The notes under the pieces were generated by a model. That model saw nothing but the letters and a program-made list of their open reading frames with translations, made no database searches and was not told where the DNA came from. 64,000 nt of DNA from Pseudoips prasinana (lineage: Eukaryota > Arthropoda > Insecta > Lepidoptera > Nolidae). The first letter of the stretch is position 1. The number at the start of each line of letters is the position of its first letter. This document shows, one piece after another, positions 18,950-29,847 of the stretch. The position numbers and the translations under genes were made by a program. Location of the stretch: assembly GCA_951640165.1 (NCBI GenBank), contig OX621249.1, forward strand, positions 7,119,001-7,183,000. Reading direction: 5' to 3'.

Positions 18950-19998
18950 ATTTGCATGATCCAATGGCTTTTTGGCACGGATGGTAAAATAATAATAATA
19001 AAAAACCTGAACGTAGTGGCTCGAGACCTACATCAGTGGTTTAAAATAAATGGTCTAATATTAAACACAACCAAAACTCATTTCATGCATTTTAACATTT
19101 CTGGTAGAACTTATAGACCACTTGCAGTTCAGGTTGGATCAATAAAATTGGAACAAGTTAAAACCATCCCATTTCTGGGCTTCCAAATAGATAGTTGCTT
19201 GACTTGGGAGGCGCATATTGACAAACTTTGCGAGAAGGTTGGGAATGCTTGCTTCGCACTGTGGCGCATTTCAGCTATTCTGCCTTATGACATGGTCCGG
19301 AGTTGCTACTTTGCCCCCGTACACTCGCTTTTACAATATGGCGTAGAACTCTGGGGGCGTAGTGCTGAGGCGGGGCGTATCCTCAGAATGCAAAAGAGAG
19401 CAGTAAGAGCCATAGCGCGAGTGTCACAGGAGACATCGGCAACACCCCTATTCCGGACCATGAATATACTGACTGTCCCGGCGTTGTTGTGCCTTCAAGT
19501 GGCGTTATATGCGTACGATAACCAAGAAGAGTACTTGAGGCGCGGTGACGGTCACACGTATAGCATGCGGCATAAAGACCGCCTGCGACCGGTGCCACGA
19601 CACCTAGAAAAAACAGCCAGGCTAACGCATGCAATGGCGCCGGCCGTCTACAACAGACTTCCAGAAGAGGTGAGAAAGCCTGGCTCTAGAAATGCATTTA
19701 AATATAATACTAAAAAGTGGCTTGTTGAACAGACATTTTATTCATATGACGATTTAATGAAACTGCCATTGACATAGAATGTACATTAATTAATATTTAT
19801 TTTTCTTTTGTAATTGAACTATATTATTTTTCATTTTGTATTATTTTAATTTATCAATGTTTAAAATGGATTATTATTATATACCTACTCACACTATTTG
19901 TTAATTCTTTGTTATTTAATTTTATGACCTATAATTGTATATTGACGTGTAACATTATTTTCTGTTACCAATAAATGAATATGAATATGAATATGAAT
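18950..19998 (+). mobile_element. 5'-truncated CR1-like LINE with hexanucleotide tail
   Basis: It contains the 18956-19777 frame, an AT-rich 3' UTR, and a tail of atgaat/gaatat repeats at 19974-19999. Microsatellite tails in place of poly-A are usual in the CR1 group. A SINE begins directly at the tail. Confidence 0.7.
18956..19777 (+). pseudogene. C-terminal half of a CR1-like LINE reverse transcriptase
   Basis: 273 codons are open. The frame starts after the RT catalytic motifs: DLHQWFKINGLILNTTKTHF is the region just after motif C, followed by FLGFQIDSCLTWEAHIDKLC. The long C-terminal part includes LLQYGVELWG, MQKRAVRAIARV, LTVPALLCLQVALY, APAVYNRLPEEVR and YSYDDLM. It resembles the same part of the full element at 33-37 kb (GLVSSVLRFGIIFWG, GPAIYNKLPDSF). 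No stop interrupts it, but the catalytic FADD is absent. The Met at 18956 is fortuitous; the insertion is 5'-truncated near here. Confidence 0.8.
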
Positions 19999-20281
19999 AT
20001 CCTGGGACATTATTTACACACGCCCATCTGATCCCAGACTAAGCAGAGCTTGTACTATGGAAACCAGATAACTGATATACTACATAATATACTACTTTTC
20101 TTTTGTGAATACAAACTTATATAGATAATTACACCCAGACACAGGATAAACAGACTTGTTCAGTGTCATGTAAATCTGTAGTATATCAGTTATCTGATTT
20201 CCATAGTACAAGCTCCGCTTAATTTGGGATCAGATGGCCGTGTGTGAATAATGTCCCAGGCTACTATTATTATTATCTTCG
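19999..20281. mobile_element. Two SINE family B 3' halves in inverted orientation
   Basis: The left half (cctgggacattatttacac, tgtactatggaaaccagata) is on the minus strand. The right half (atctgatttccatagtacaagc, gaataatgtcccagg, then an ATT tail) is on the plus strand. The tRNA-like heads are missing. About 60 bp of body separate them. Confidence 0.75.
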
Positions 20282-21120
20282 ACCCTGTTTACCCTACCAC
20301 CATAGCGCGGTGACAAAAGTGATAAAAAATGCATATCGGGTGTCTAGTAAACTTCCATAGTTAATGTCAAGCCCGATTGCATACCGAAGACATCATTACT
20401 TAAGCACCTGTTAATTACTTAACACGTTTACCTATCAATGTTCATTGAACTGCGAAAACTTACGGAACGGCTCTAACGGGGTGGGACATCAAAGTGGTTT
20501 ATTTTTCACTAGTAGGGTTGTTCATTCATTCTCATATTGAAGCTAGCATATGGGGTCTACACTTTATGGCTTCAATGGCAAAGTACTCATGTCTCCCTGT
20601 TGCAATCGACAAATTTAGACCTGTATGATAAATATGATAAAACTCAGTTGCGAGTTAGCCGTAACTAAATAATCCAAGTGGTAATTGGTACATCTCATCA
20701 GTCTATAGTTATATTGCTTCGTGTATAGTAGATAGAACGACAGATTTTGGCGAAGTATAGGTTTATTTTATATATACAGTATATCTTCCGATATTCTGAG
20801 TGGTAATTAAAGAAGCTATGTTCAAAGCTTTATTTTATAAAGATTAGGTCATTCATAAACATAAAGCTTAAGAGAATCGAAAGTGTGTTTGTAATAAATA
20901 ATCCGAGAATCCCTTAAAATATTTTGCCGATCCATGTGCAAAACACCCTGTATTTTCAGTAATCGTTTACCGTCCATATCGATAGATCAGAATAATTAAA
21001 ACACGATTAAATAAAAATAAATATCGCATTATATCGAAAAATCTTTGCTATCGGTAACGAACCTGCTGCCTGTTTGTCCTGTGTCTGGGTTTTATTAAAT
21101 ATCTACGTATATCGTTTTAT
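20282..21120. other. No gene seen
   Basis: AT-rich sequence with no supported ORF. Confidence 0.4.
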
Positions 21121-21376
21121 CTGTTGGCGTGGTTGGCAAATGCTTGCTTTTCACGCCGGAGCTCGTGGGTTCAATTCCCACCCTGGATAGATATTTGTGT
21201 GCACGAACATGTTTGTCCTGAGACTGGGTGTAATTTATCTATATAAGTATGTACTTACAAAAGAAAAGTAGTATATGTAGTTTATCAGTTATCTGTTTTC
21301 CATAGTACAAGATCTGCTTAGTTTGGGATAAGATAGCCGTGTGTAAATAATGTCCCAGAATATTATTATTATTATA
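21121..21376 (+). mobile_element. SINE family B, full copy
   Basis: tRNA-like head (ggcgtggttggcaaatgctt, B box gggttcaattcccaccc), body (gtttgtcctgagactgggtg, tttccatagtacaag), 3' part (gtgtaaataatgtcccag) and ATT tail. The loop cttttcac resembles the anticodon loop of tRNA-Glu, a tentative source. Confidence 0.8.
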
Positions 21377-21597
21377 CCTACAGGGTTACTTGTAAAACAC
21401 CAACATCCTCGCAGGACTCGATAGCTAACACCATAAGCGACAACTTTGAAACAAAGAACTCTAAAACATAATTTTGACCAACGACGAACCGGAGTAGATT
21501 AACAGAATAACATAGTGCATTCTGTCAGTTTTCGTGAGTGTGAGTACTACATCAGTCAAGTTGCTTATAGAGTCAAAGAATAGAACGCTATGCTTAC

Positions 21598-21672
21598 CAC
21601 ACTCAATCATATCCTGGCGCGCCGTTGTCATAGGATCTTTGTAAGCGTAATGCGATAGCCTGAGAACCAATT
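21598..21672 (-). other. Candidate 75-nt internal exon (uncertain)
   Basis: On the minus strand an AG acceptor (21674-21673) precedes 75 open bases and a strong donor, G|GTAAGC, at 21597. Intron phase is 1 at both ends. The peptide reads LVLRLSHYAYKDPMTTARQD then MIEC. The frame continues open beyond the donor (HSVLFFDSISNLTDVV), so a retroelement gag-like relic is an equal alternative. I do not recognise the protein. Confidence 0.25.
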
Positions 21673-21934
21673 CTATGTGAATATTATAGGATGCAAGTTG
21701 GAAACTGGTTTCTTGGATATCAAAATGCTCGCTCCCCTATTACTACGAAGATTTTTATTTATTCCTTTAACTGGAAAACTGGGAGAACTGTCAATATGCG
21801 GCTGACGCCATTGTTTAACTTTGTTTTGTTTGCAGTTAACTTGGGATGCTTTTCTACGGACTTTAAAGGCGAGCGAGGGTTCAAGCCGTCCAGTCTTTAA
21901 ATAAGACTACAAACTAAGCAACTTCTCTTTGATA

Positions 21935-22040
21935 TATAAGGCAAGGCTAACCACCAATCGGGTCAGCTGATGGTTAGTAATCACTGTGATCGCCGTCCCT
22001 TATCGACAATCGCGTCACCAGAGAGGCCGCAAGTTCAAAA
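21935..22040 (+). repeat. Family M repeat fragment
   Basis: gggtcagctgatggttagtaatc, cgccgtcccttatcgacaatcgcg and gaggccgcaag resemble the 24150-24300 copy. Confidence 0.5.
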
Positions 22041-22189
22041 TAACAAAAAAATAGATTTAAAAGCATAATAATTTGGATCTAGGAACATGGTCCATGCTAC
22101 CGAACCTGCAGATAATATTATTATTATTTCAAATTAAAATATGTAAAAAAACAATAACACATATATAAATAAATATGCAAAAATAAAGG

Positions 22190-22455
22190 TCCTCCTGCGG
22201 CGGGGCTTGACGCCTTAGGCCGCCAGTGGTCAGAGCGACAGAGTAAAGAACCTCCTCACAATGCGTTCCATTTCCATAATGCCTGCCTTTTATATACGAC
22301 CCTCGACCCTGTGCTCCAGCGAGCGCCTCTTAAGATGTTGACCGAGGCTTTTTGTTATGAAACCGTTTGCGGAGACGACCATCGGGACTACATTACCGTT
22401 GAGTTCACATCCCACATGGCGGTAACCTCGTAAACCAAGTCTGAGTACTTTGACA
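22190..22455 (-). pseudogene. C-terminal LINE-like domain relic A
   Basis: On the minus strand it reads LRLGLRGYRHVG, then GNVVPMVVSANGFITKSLGQ, then a stop, then ERIVRRFFTL. The pattern VxPxVxxxxGxxxKSLxxxxxxL...RxVRRFL occurs at the C-terminus of LINE-type polyproteins annotated as R2-like. One stop and short length mark it as decayed. It differs from its neighbour 22544-22868, so two elements are represented. Confidence 0.45.
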
Positions 22456-22543
22456 ACTTGTCATTCTACATTATTATTGTATACTTTTTTATTTTCTCCT
22501 CTTTTGCGAGGGTAGTAAACAATACCTATCACGCGGGCCTAAT

Positions 22544-22868
22544 TCAAGGGTGAAGGCAGGCAGATTAAATAGAATACGCTGATGTTAACGTGGGTGATGT
22601 GAGGAATTTTCGTTTGATGCGACAAGTATTTAAGAATGTGGCTTTCTGGAGCATGTGGTGTGTATAATGGCATATCTAAAGCGTATAAGTTTTGGAGAAG
22701 AGATTTAGGGACAATAGCAGTGGAAGACAATACTATAGGGATAATATGGACTGTTTGAGCTTTCCATTGCGTCTTAATTTTGATGACAAGATCTTGGTAC
22801 TTTCTAAATTTTTCAGATATTGTATTTTGTAAGTTATGTGTGTTAGGGATAGCGATGTCAATGAGAAA
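22544..22868 (-). pseudogene. C-terminal LINE-like domain relic B
   Basis: About 107 open codons on the minus strand: FLIDIAIPNTHNLQNTISEK, then FRKYQDLVIKIKTQWKAQ, then HIIPIVLSSTAIVPKSL. The order (L)IDxxxPxxxN...EKxxKYxxL...W...xIPIVxxxxGxxPKSL is familiar from LINE polyproteins with a C-terminal restriction-like region. The upstream RT is not present. Assignment is by pattern memory only. Confidence 0.5.
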
Positions 22869-23191
22869 AACTGTTTTATATTATTAAAGTCCCACACAAG
22901 AATTTATTCTCCTACAGCAACAAAAAGCGAAAGTAACATTTAAGTTATTTATATGTGAATTAGTACAAATTGTATGCATTTCCAATACGGGCTTGCCTTA
23001 CCTCAGATAATGCCATATCGCTTCCTCCGCCCGTTATCGTTTGTTAACTTAGGACCTCATATTTGGTTAAGCAGTAAGTGTTAATAGAACCTTACCCTAA
23101 TAAGGTCATAAAAACGAAATTATTATCTACGTGGCACGTAAGGTGTCATCACTAACAAAAGTACAAGATACGGCAAAGCTATATATGCTTA

Positions 23192-23593
23192 TACAACATG
23201 TAACCTAATTAACGCACACCCTCAGACACCCCAATTAGAATATTATGTTGTAATCATAATGCATACACTGAATTTTTTATTTGACATGTTTATGCATCGT
23301 TATTTACTAAATTAGTATCTTGGAATAAAGTTTATATTTCTTTATTTTGTGTTCAATGATGGAATTTGTATGAATACAAATAAAACTGCCATTTAAAAGT
23401 CTTATTACTTTGACTTACGGTCCATTTCAATTTGTTTTGACTGTACAGGGTTAAAATAACGATCATTTCCGTAGTTTAAATAATTTTGGAATAAAAATTT
23501 ACCTAAGTATATTAAAAATGATATAAATCGATTCAGTAAACGATTCTGAACAAACTATTTTCAGGATATGCGTTAATTAAGTTAAATGTTGTA
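23192..23593. mobile_element. Family S MITE, 402 bp, TA-flanked
   Basis: Inverted ends of about 30 bp (tacaacatgtaacctaatta and the reverse of ttaaatgttgta) are bounded by TA at 23190-23191 and 23594-23595. A reversed, 404-bp copy lies at 48579-48982 and also has TA on both sides. No transposase frame. Confidence 0.8.
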
Positions 23594-23763
23594 TATGTGA
23601 ACTACCCGCCCCGACAATGAATGCGATAGATTTATTTTCACGACTTTTGAGATTTTGTGTTTTGACTGATTGATCTAGCGGTTAATGACACTAACTGCTA
23701 CACCAGAGGACGTGTGGTCCATCCCCACCCAGGGAAAATCTTTTGTCTGGATGTATTTTTTGT

Positions 23764-23966
23764 GTCAGAGTTGTTCAAGCCGCCCATTAGGCCTCTCACA
23801 TGGCTTAACGACTGTTGCCTAATAGCTACAAACGTCACCGACCTGCTTAACGTGCCCTCGGAAGCACGGAGACGCTCGAAAATTAATCTACTTTGGCGGT
23901 CCCCCATCTATGGACTGACCGCGAGCCTAGTTGCTTAACCTTGCACACTTAACACTAACGGACCGG
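23764..23966 (+). repeat. Family C repeat, copy 3
   Basis: gttgttcaagccgcccattagg, taacgtgccctcggaagcacg and ccatctatggactgaccgcg match the family. Confidence 0.75.
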
Positions 23967-24149
23967 TGAAAGCATCTGCCCAGTTGTTGAGTTTAAATAG
24001 CAATTTCAAAGAGTTTCATCAGCCCTTTTATGTGTTCCCATACCCTATTATCTCAGCTTTCTGGCATCTTTCTCATTAAAACTACGCACGACAGTAATCG
24101 CCCGGTGCCGAGGTTAGAATCCCCAAGGAGGTGTCTACTGGCACTGGTT

Positions 24150-24300
24150 ACTTTTTTTATATCATAGGGCGACGAACGAGCAAGTGGGTCACCTGATGGT
24201 AAGTGATCACCGCCACCCATGGACACTCGCGATCGGTGACGCGGGTGCGTTGCCGGCCTTTAAGAGTCAGCAAACAAGTGTTGCTGAGCCTTCCCCCCAC
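24150..24300 (+). repeat. Family M repeat
   Basis: cgagcaagtgggtcacctga, ggtaagtgatcaccgccacc and ggtgcgttgccggcctttaa. Diverged partners occur at 15950, 21935 and 57640. Confidence 0.55.
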
Positions 24301-24511
24301 CCCAATGAGCTTATATACTCACACTCGGAAACACAACATTAAAATTATTAATGTCATTATTAAGGAATTTTGTGCATTTTCACAAATCTATTTATATAAT
24401 GTATTGTAGAACTGTGTGTTATATATTTGTACTCCCCATTTCCTTGTGTGTTGTGCTGAATTAAATGTTTTTTCATTTCATTTCACTTAGTTTGTAGGTT
24501 TGCTTTGCTAG

Positions 24512-24574
24512 ACGGCTTCAGCACTCGCTTGCCTCTATTGTCCAGAGAAGCAGTTAAAGCCTCCTACGCTTACT
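24512..24574 (+). other. Candidate 63-nt exon (uncertain)
   Basis: A T-rich tract and AG acceptor (24510-24511) precede 63 open bases and a GTGAGT donor at 24575. Both introns would be phase 1. The peptide is GFSTRLPLLSREAVKASYAY. I do not recognise the protein. It lies on the opposite strand from the 38-kb exon, so it would be a different gene. Confidence 0.3.
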
Positions 24575-24616
24575 GTGAGTAAACACAACAACAGAAATGT
24601 GAACGCGACATACAAA

Positions 24617-24882
24617 AAACCGGCCAAGTGCGAGTCGGAATTTAACAAAAAAATTCACGGTTCTTGTATGGGGCTCCCATACAAGAACCGTGAATTTTTA
24701 TTTTATTATGTTTTTTAGTATTTGTTGTTATAGCGGCAACAGAAATACCTACATCATCTGTAAAAATTTCAACTGTCTAACTATCATGGTTCATGAGATA
24801 CAGGCTGGTGACAGACAGACAGACAGCGAAGTCTTAGTAATAGGGTCCCGTTTTACCCTTTGGGTACGGAACCCAAAAAATA
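24617..24882 (+). repeat. Family D repeat, copy 1, with perfect internal hairpin
   Basis: It begins accggccaagtgcgagtcgg and ends agggtcccgttttaccctt-gggtacggaaccc. Arms 24649-24672 and 24676-24699 are perfect inverted copies with a 3-nt loop, absent from the other family D copies. Confidence 0.8.
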
Positions 24883-25613
24883 GCCTATATAAATATGAAG
24901 TTTGAAGGTAAAAATCCATTAACGGACTCTGACTGACATAAATGATTAATTTATCGAATGAAGTGCACCGAGAAGAGCTAAAAGCTTTTAGCCAGCGAAG
25001 CTTTTATTTCATGAATATAGAGAGTGTGCGAGTTTACAGCCGTATTGAGTTTGTTTCCGATGTAGACACAAACCGGATTACCTTATCCAGGTTAAAATTC
25101 AGTTTGGATCTTCCAGCCGCTACACGTAGGTCGAATGGTTTATCGGCATTGAATTTAAGGGAGGATGAAATTGACAAGTACGTGACGTGACAGCTACTGA
25201 GAAACACTGCCAGAAAACTTAGTAGGAATCCTTTTTTAAAATAAAATATACCTACTTAAGATTAATTACAATCGTGTGTTGACTCAGAACAACTCAATCA
25301 CAAGCACTTTTGTCACTTAAATAATCAGATATTTTGTAATATGCCCTGCTACACAATTTGGCTTTAATAATTCTTTTAAACTTATTCGTAGACAATTCTC
25401 TATTATAATGGTTTAAAGATACTTTTGACCAACGGTTCATGGACCAATCGACTGTTGGTAAACCGTTTCAGATTCCATAAAAGGGTAGAGGAATCTCGTT
25501 GAAATTGCTATTTAATATTTAAACTCATAACATTTGTGAAAACAGAATAAATAATATTAATAAATGAAGAACCCGTGACCTTCCAATCTCACCGCTAGGA
25601 CACAAAGGTCAGA
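24883..25613. other. No gene supported
   Basis: The plus frame 24942-25190 (82 codons, SRIEFVSDVDTNRITLSRLK) shows no known motif or splice context. The rest is AT-rich. Confidence 0.35.
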
Positions 25614-25865
25614 TTGGCCGGTATGTGTGGTTGTTAGATGCTTGCCGAAGGTCGTAGGTTCTTATCTCACCCAGGACAGATATTTGTGCGCATGAACATG
25701 AGTGTTTGGCCTGTGTCTGAGTGTAGTTGTATAAGGATGTATTTACAAAAGAAAAGTAGTATACCTATGTAGTATATCAGTTATCTGATTTCCATAGTAC
25801 AAGCTCTGCTCAATATGGGATCAGATGGCCGTGTCTGAATAATGTCCCTGGATATTATTATTAAA
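25614..25865 (+). mobile_element. SINE family B copy
   Basis: Head gtgtggttgttagatgcttgcc, B-box region gtcgtaggttcttatc, body gcctgtgtctgagtgtag, and 3' part gtctgaataatgtccctgg with an ATT tail. Confidence 0.7.
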
Positions 25866-25892
25866 GATCTTCAATATAAAGTACTTTATACA

Positions 25893-26134
25893 TGACTAGC
25901 AGTGTCCGCGGACTTCGTTTCGCATCATAAATTTTTTGACCCTGCCCGTTTGTCCCGCGTAATACTTCGGGATAAATAAAAATTATGATGTTGAATCATA
26001 GCCTATGACACTCCACAATAACGTAACTTTCTATTGGTGAAATAATTTTGAAATCGGTTCAGTAGATCCAGAGATTACCCCTTACACCGTCACAACCTCA
26101 CAAACGTTACCTCTTTATAATATTAGTATAGATG
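25893..26134. repeat. Family N repeat
   Basis: Starts near ctagcagtgtccgcgg and ends ataatattagtatagat, with aaatcggttcagtagatcc between. The tctttataatattag end recurs in other family N members. Confidence 0.55.
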
Positions 26135-26397
26135 GCCATTAAGGTATTAATCTACGCTGATGTTTTAGAACTAGAGACACAAAGAACTCCTAAAAACATT
26201 TAGGAAACCGATGGTACAACCAATAAAGGTGTGGTTGACCTCGCCTACTCAATTAGGAAATTCACTAAACCGAACTAATTCCTAAAGTGATCTTAATATA
26301 AATTGTTTGTATATACTCGTAATACGGCTGAGTTTGTCAATCAATAGCTTATTTCGTGATAAGACACAAATAGATGACTGTGTTTATACAGTAGACA

Positions 26398-26605
26398 TTT
26401 TATTTTCTTAAAAAGAAAACGCCCGCATTAGGGAATTTAATCCCTGTGTCGCGGGGTACTTTACAAACATATATTAGACGGACAAAAATTACATCCAGAC
26501 TCAGAACAACTATTTATGGGTCACACAAATAGATGTCCGGCGCGGGACTCGAACTCGCGACACGAAGCGGCGAGGCGACTGTCGAAGCCGCTCATCACAC
26601 GTGCA
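26398..26605 (-). mobile_element. SINE family J copy
   Basis: catatattagacggacaaaa, catccagactcagaacaac, then the reversed B box (gcgcgggactcgaactcgcg) and cgaagcggcgaggcgactgt. It is close to 3388-3571. Confidence 0.7.
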
Positions 26606-26711
26606 CACACACGACATTGGGCCTCACTAGCACATGGAAAATCTTTGACAAAATTGAAAACTTCCTGCTTAAGTTTACTCAACTTGACATGAAAGCAAGA
26701 ATTCTGAATCA

Positions 26712-26965
26712 TTACTTACTTACTTATCGTATGGGCAGTGGTTACCATAGTGTCAGAGTTGTTCAAGCCGCCCAGTAGGCCTCTGACATGGCTTGACGAC
26801 TGTTGTCTAATGGCTACAACCGGGACCAACAGCTTAACGTGCCTTCCGAAGCACGGAGACGCTCAGAAATGAAACCACTTTGGCGGTCACCCTTCTATGA
26901 AGTGACCGCGAGCCTCGTTGCTTAACCTCGCCGATCGCTTACGGACCGGTGACAGCATCTAGCTG
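26712..26965 (+). repeat. Family C repeat, copy 4 (well preserved)
   Basis: It runs from cttatcgtatgggcagtgg to cgcttacggaccggtgacagc with all family landmarks and no internal hairpin. It serves as the reference copy for this family. Confidence 0.8.
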
Positions 26966-27207
26966 TAGCTAGAGCTACATATCCATTGAAACTCACGTAC
27001 TGTTAGTTACACCTACACACTAAATTTTCACTTATTTACTCACACACATACTTACATTAATTTATGTAGTTAGAGAATAAAAAAATATACGTTTTGCTTT
27101 TGTATAACACGTCATACTATGGGAGAGTGGATTCTTAACACAGGTACTATCTACCTAATAGGAGGCTTTATTATAAATTTTGTTTATACCTAAAATTTGT
27201 TTGACCA

Positions 27208-27466
27208 ATAATAATAATAATATCCTGGGACATTATTCACACACGCCATCTGAGCATCCCAAACTAAGCAGTGCTTGTACTATGGAAACCAGACAACTGA
27301 TATAGTATTTTTCTTTTTGTAAATACATACTTATATAGATTAATTACACCCAGACTCAGGACAAACAGACATGTTCATGCTCACAAATATCTGTCCCGGG
27401 TGGGAATCGAACCCACAACCTGCGGCGTGAAAGGCAGCGTATCTATCAACCACGCCAACAGTCCCA
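27208..27466 (-). mobile_element. SINE family B in duplication unit 1
   Basis: ATT-type tail on the left; tRNA-like head on the right (gtgggaatcgaacccacaac, ggcgtgaaaggcagcg). Confidence 0.8.
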
Positions 27467-27718
27467 TCAGACCAATAAATAATATTCTTTTATTTTATTT
27501 GAGCGCATATTGTTTGTTTGGGAAATCTCATGCATCTCCTTGTCTGTAACCGCCACGTCTAGGTTCGAACCCCAAAGGAAGTGCCCTGTAGATTTAGTTT
27601 TCTAGACCACTTCTTGTCCGGTGAACACATTGAAAACCTGCTGGCGTAACTGTAACTGTTTTATGAAAACTGAGTAGGTAGTACCTATTGTGGACGTGAA
27701 TTTCTTTGTGTAATATAT

Positions 27719-27988
27719 AATAATAATAAAATCCTGGGACATTATTTACAAACGGCCATCTGATCCCAAACTAAGCAGAGGTTGTACTATGGAAACCAGA
27801 TAACAGATACCTACCACACATACTACTTTTCTTTTGTAAACACAGACATATATAGATAAATTACACCCAGACTCAGGACAAACAGACATGTTCATGCACA
27901 CAAATATATCGATGTCCTGGGTGAGAATCGAACCCACGACCTGCGGCGTGAAAGGCAGCGTATCTACCAACCACGCCAACAGGCCCGT
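27719..27988 (-). mobile_element. SINE family B in duplication unit 2
   Basis: Same structure as unit 1, with head gtgagaatcgaacccacgac and an almost identical 3' part. Confidence 0.8.
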
Positions 27989-28165
27989 CAGACCAATAAA
28001 TATTATTATTTTTTTTTATTTAAGCGCATATTGTTTGTTTGGGAAAACTCATGCATCTCCTTGTCTGGAACCACCACGTCGAGGTTCGGCCCCAAAGGCA
28101 GTGCCCTGTAGATTTCGTTTTCTAGACTATTAGGTAGTTCCTTTTGTGGACGTGAATTTATTTTT

Positions 28166-29265
28166 GTTATATGCATTAGACATCTAGTCTATCTAGTTTA
28201 ACCTCTACCGAAAGATATCAGCAGAATGCTAAGTAGGTAACTTAGGTCAGACTAAATTTATAATCGTTTCGCTCTCCATATTAACCTGGTTCACATGGTT
28301 TCTAACAACAATATACATATATATTCTGTTAATACAGTGCAGCGCTAAAACAGTTTGTAACATATATTATAATGGGTAAGCAAGTAATGCATTGTTTCTT
28401 TCATGTCAGGTGAAAATCTATTTTTGGTCAATGGCAAAAGTAGATTACCAAAATCGGACGATAGACTGGGGTTTATGAATGACTAGCTATGTGTGTATAA
28501 AATTTATAGTTTATAGCCTATGTGTTAATCAGGGTATCAGCTAACACCATACCAAATTGAATTAAAATCGCTCCAGCCGTTTAGACGTGAAGAAGTAACA
28601 AACATACACACTCACAAACTCTCGCCTTTATAATTTTAGTGTGATTATGGATATGGACAGTATCATTAGCTAATATTTTTTCACAATTAACACTCACACA
28701 CTATTTTGACGGTATTTAGGATAGAATTATACGGACGGATGGTATGTAGTATTGAATTATTTATATTGCGGATAGCACAAGAGTGGATCTTTGGGGTAGG
28801 CTTTTGTCGAGAAGTGGACGTTTTGCATCTGTTATGATGATGTCAGTTATAAAAAATCTGATTTTGATCACCTACTTTTGCTGTTCATTGTACTGTACAA
28901 CTGTACGTCATTGGCCACATAAAAATAAGTATTTAATTGTGACCCCACAGCATTTAACGTGTTAAAAGTTTGACCCATTTTCAAAAAAGAAATCAATAAA
29001 GGAACTAAGGCATTAATTATGTTAATGTAGCCACAGCACAATGGGACCATCGCCCTAACTCCTGTTTCATTCGTTTCCTTTATAAAAAGGGTTCCCCTTG
29101 GCAAAATATAAGGTTGCTATGTTATGGGTCGATATAAACGACTGCCTTTAGTTACGGCATCCCTTTAACTGTCTTGATACAATGTTTTATATATTTTGTT
29201 TTGTAACCTAACTTAAGAGGGTATAAAAGACAAGACTAGATGTTTTTAAGATGCATATACATACA
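28166..29265. other. Repeat scraps, no gene seen
   Basis: 28495-28652 is a family N repeat (atcgctccagccgtttagac, ctcgcctttataattttag). The remainder has no supported ORF. Confidence 0.4.
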
Positions 29266-29270
29266 GAGAC

Positions 29271-29500
29271 TCAAGCCTGTTTCCCAGGGGGGTATGCAGA
29301 GACAACGGATTTCCATTTGTCACGATCTTTGTACACCTCTTTTGCTTCGATTACTGTCTTTATATTCTTCATACATTCTAGCCGGTTTAGGGTACTTCTG
29401 ACCTGCCCTTTCTTGAGAACGTCTCCGATTTGGTTAGAGTATGTTCGACAAGGTCTGCCCCCTTCCGGTTTTCGGTCAATTCGGTTCCTATGTAGTTAGC
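29271..29500 (-). pseudogene. C-terminal tail of a LINE ORF2
   Basis: An open minus-strand frame ends at a stop at 29271. It reads RIDRKPEGGRPCRTYSNQIG, then VLKKGQVRSTLNRLECMK, then AKEVYKDRDKWKSVVSAYP. The plan (basic GRP...DQI...AxxDRxxWxxxV) is that of LINE ORF2 C-termini of the RTE type. No catalytic domain is present. A second, more decayed copy lies at 4094-4265. Confidence 0.5.
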
Positions 29501-29548
29501 TAACACCCTGTATTAACACATAGGCCATAATTTATAAAGTTTAAAGCC

Positions 29549-29847
29549 TCAAACTAGCCTCACAATTCCCAGTTCTTCAGCTAAGTTGTAACTACTAATA
29601 TGCCGATCTAGCTCCACTTTTTCAAAAATGGCATCCATTTTATCCGTAATAGGGCGACCAGAGCGACGTGCATCTTTGACATCAAAATTTCCGGATTGAA
29701 ATCGCTTCAACCAAATTTGTGCTACTCTCACAGATACTGCACTAGGTCCATAAACATCGCAAATTTATTTCGCGGCTTGCGTAGCCTTTTAATTTTTTTG
29801 TAGTAAAATTTTAAAATTTATCGGATTTCGTCATTAGATTCACTCAT
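29549..29847 (-). pseudogene. Mariner transposase N-terminal relic
   Basis: From a Met at 29847 (MSESND) the minus-strand sequence follows a mariner N-terminus but changes frame and has stops. The clean part reads VRVAQIWLKRFQSGNFDVKD, then ARRSGRPITDKMD, then DRHISSYNLAEELGI. These are the first helix-turn-helix, the linker and the second helix-turn-helix. Its sequence differs from the intact copy at 62 kb, so it belongs to another mariner lineage. Everything after about residue 90, including the DDD catalytic domain, is lost. Confidence 0.75.

Larger units (their letters stand above)
27200..28165. repeat. Tandem duplication of a roughly 0.5-kb block containing a SINE
   Basis: The units 27200-27720 and 27721-28165 share, in order, a minus-strand family B SINE, a gcgcatattgtttgtttggg stretch, gtgccctgtagattt and tgtggacgtgaatt. 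The second unit lacks about 65 bp present in the first. Confidence 0.75.

Noticed and set aside
22991..23060. Possible exon ending in a GAG|GTAAGG donor (minus strand)
   Set aside because: No continuous frame with a plausible acceptor; likely a repeat edge.
24801..24835. CRISPR-like short repeats (gacagacagaca)
   Set aside because: Low-complexity motif inside family D; no spacer structure, and the genome is animal.
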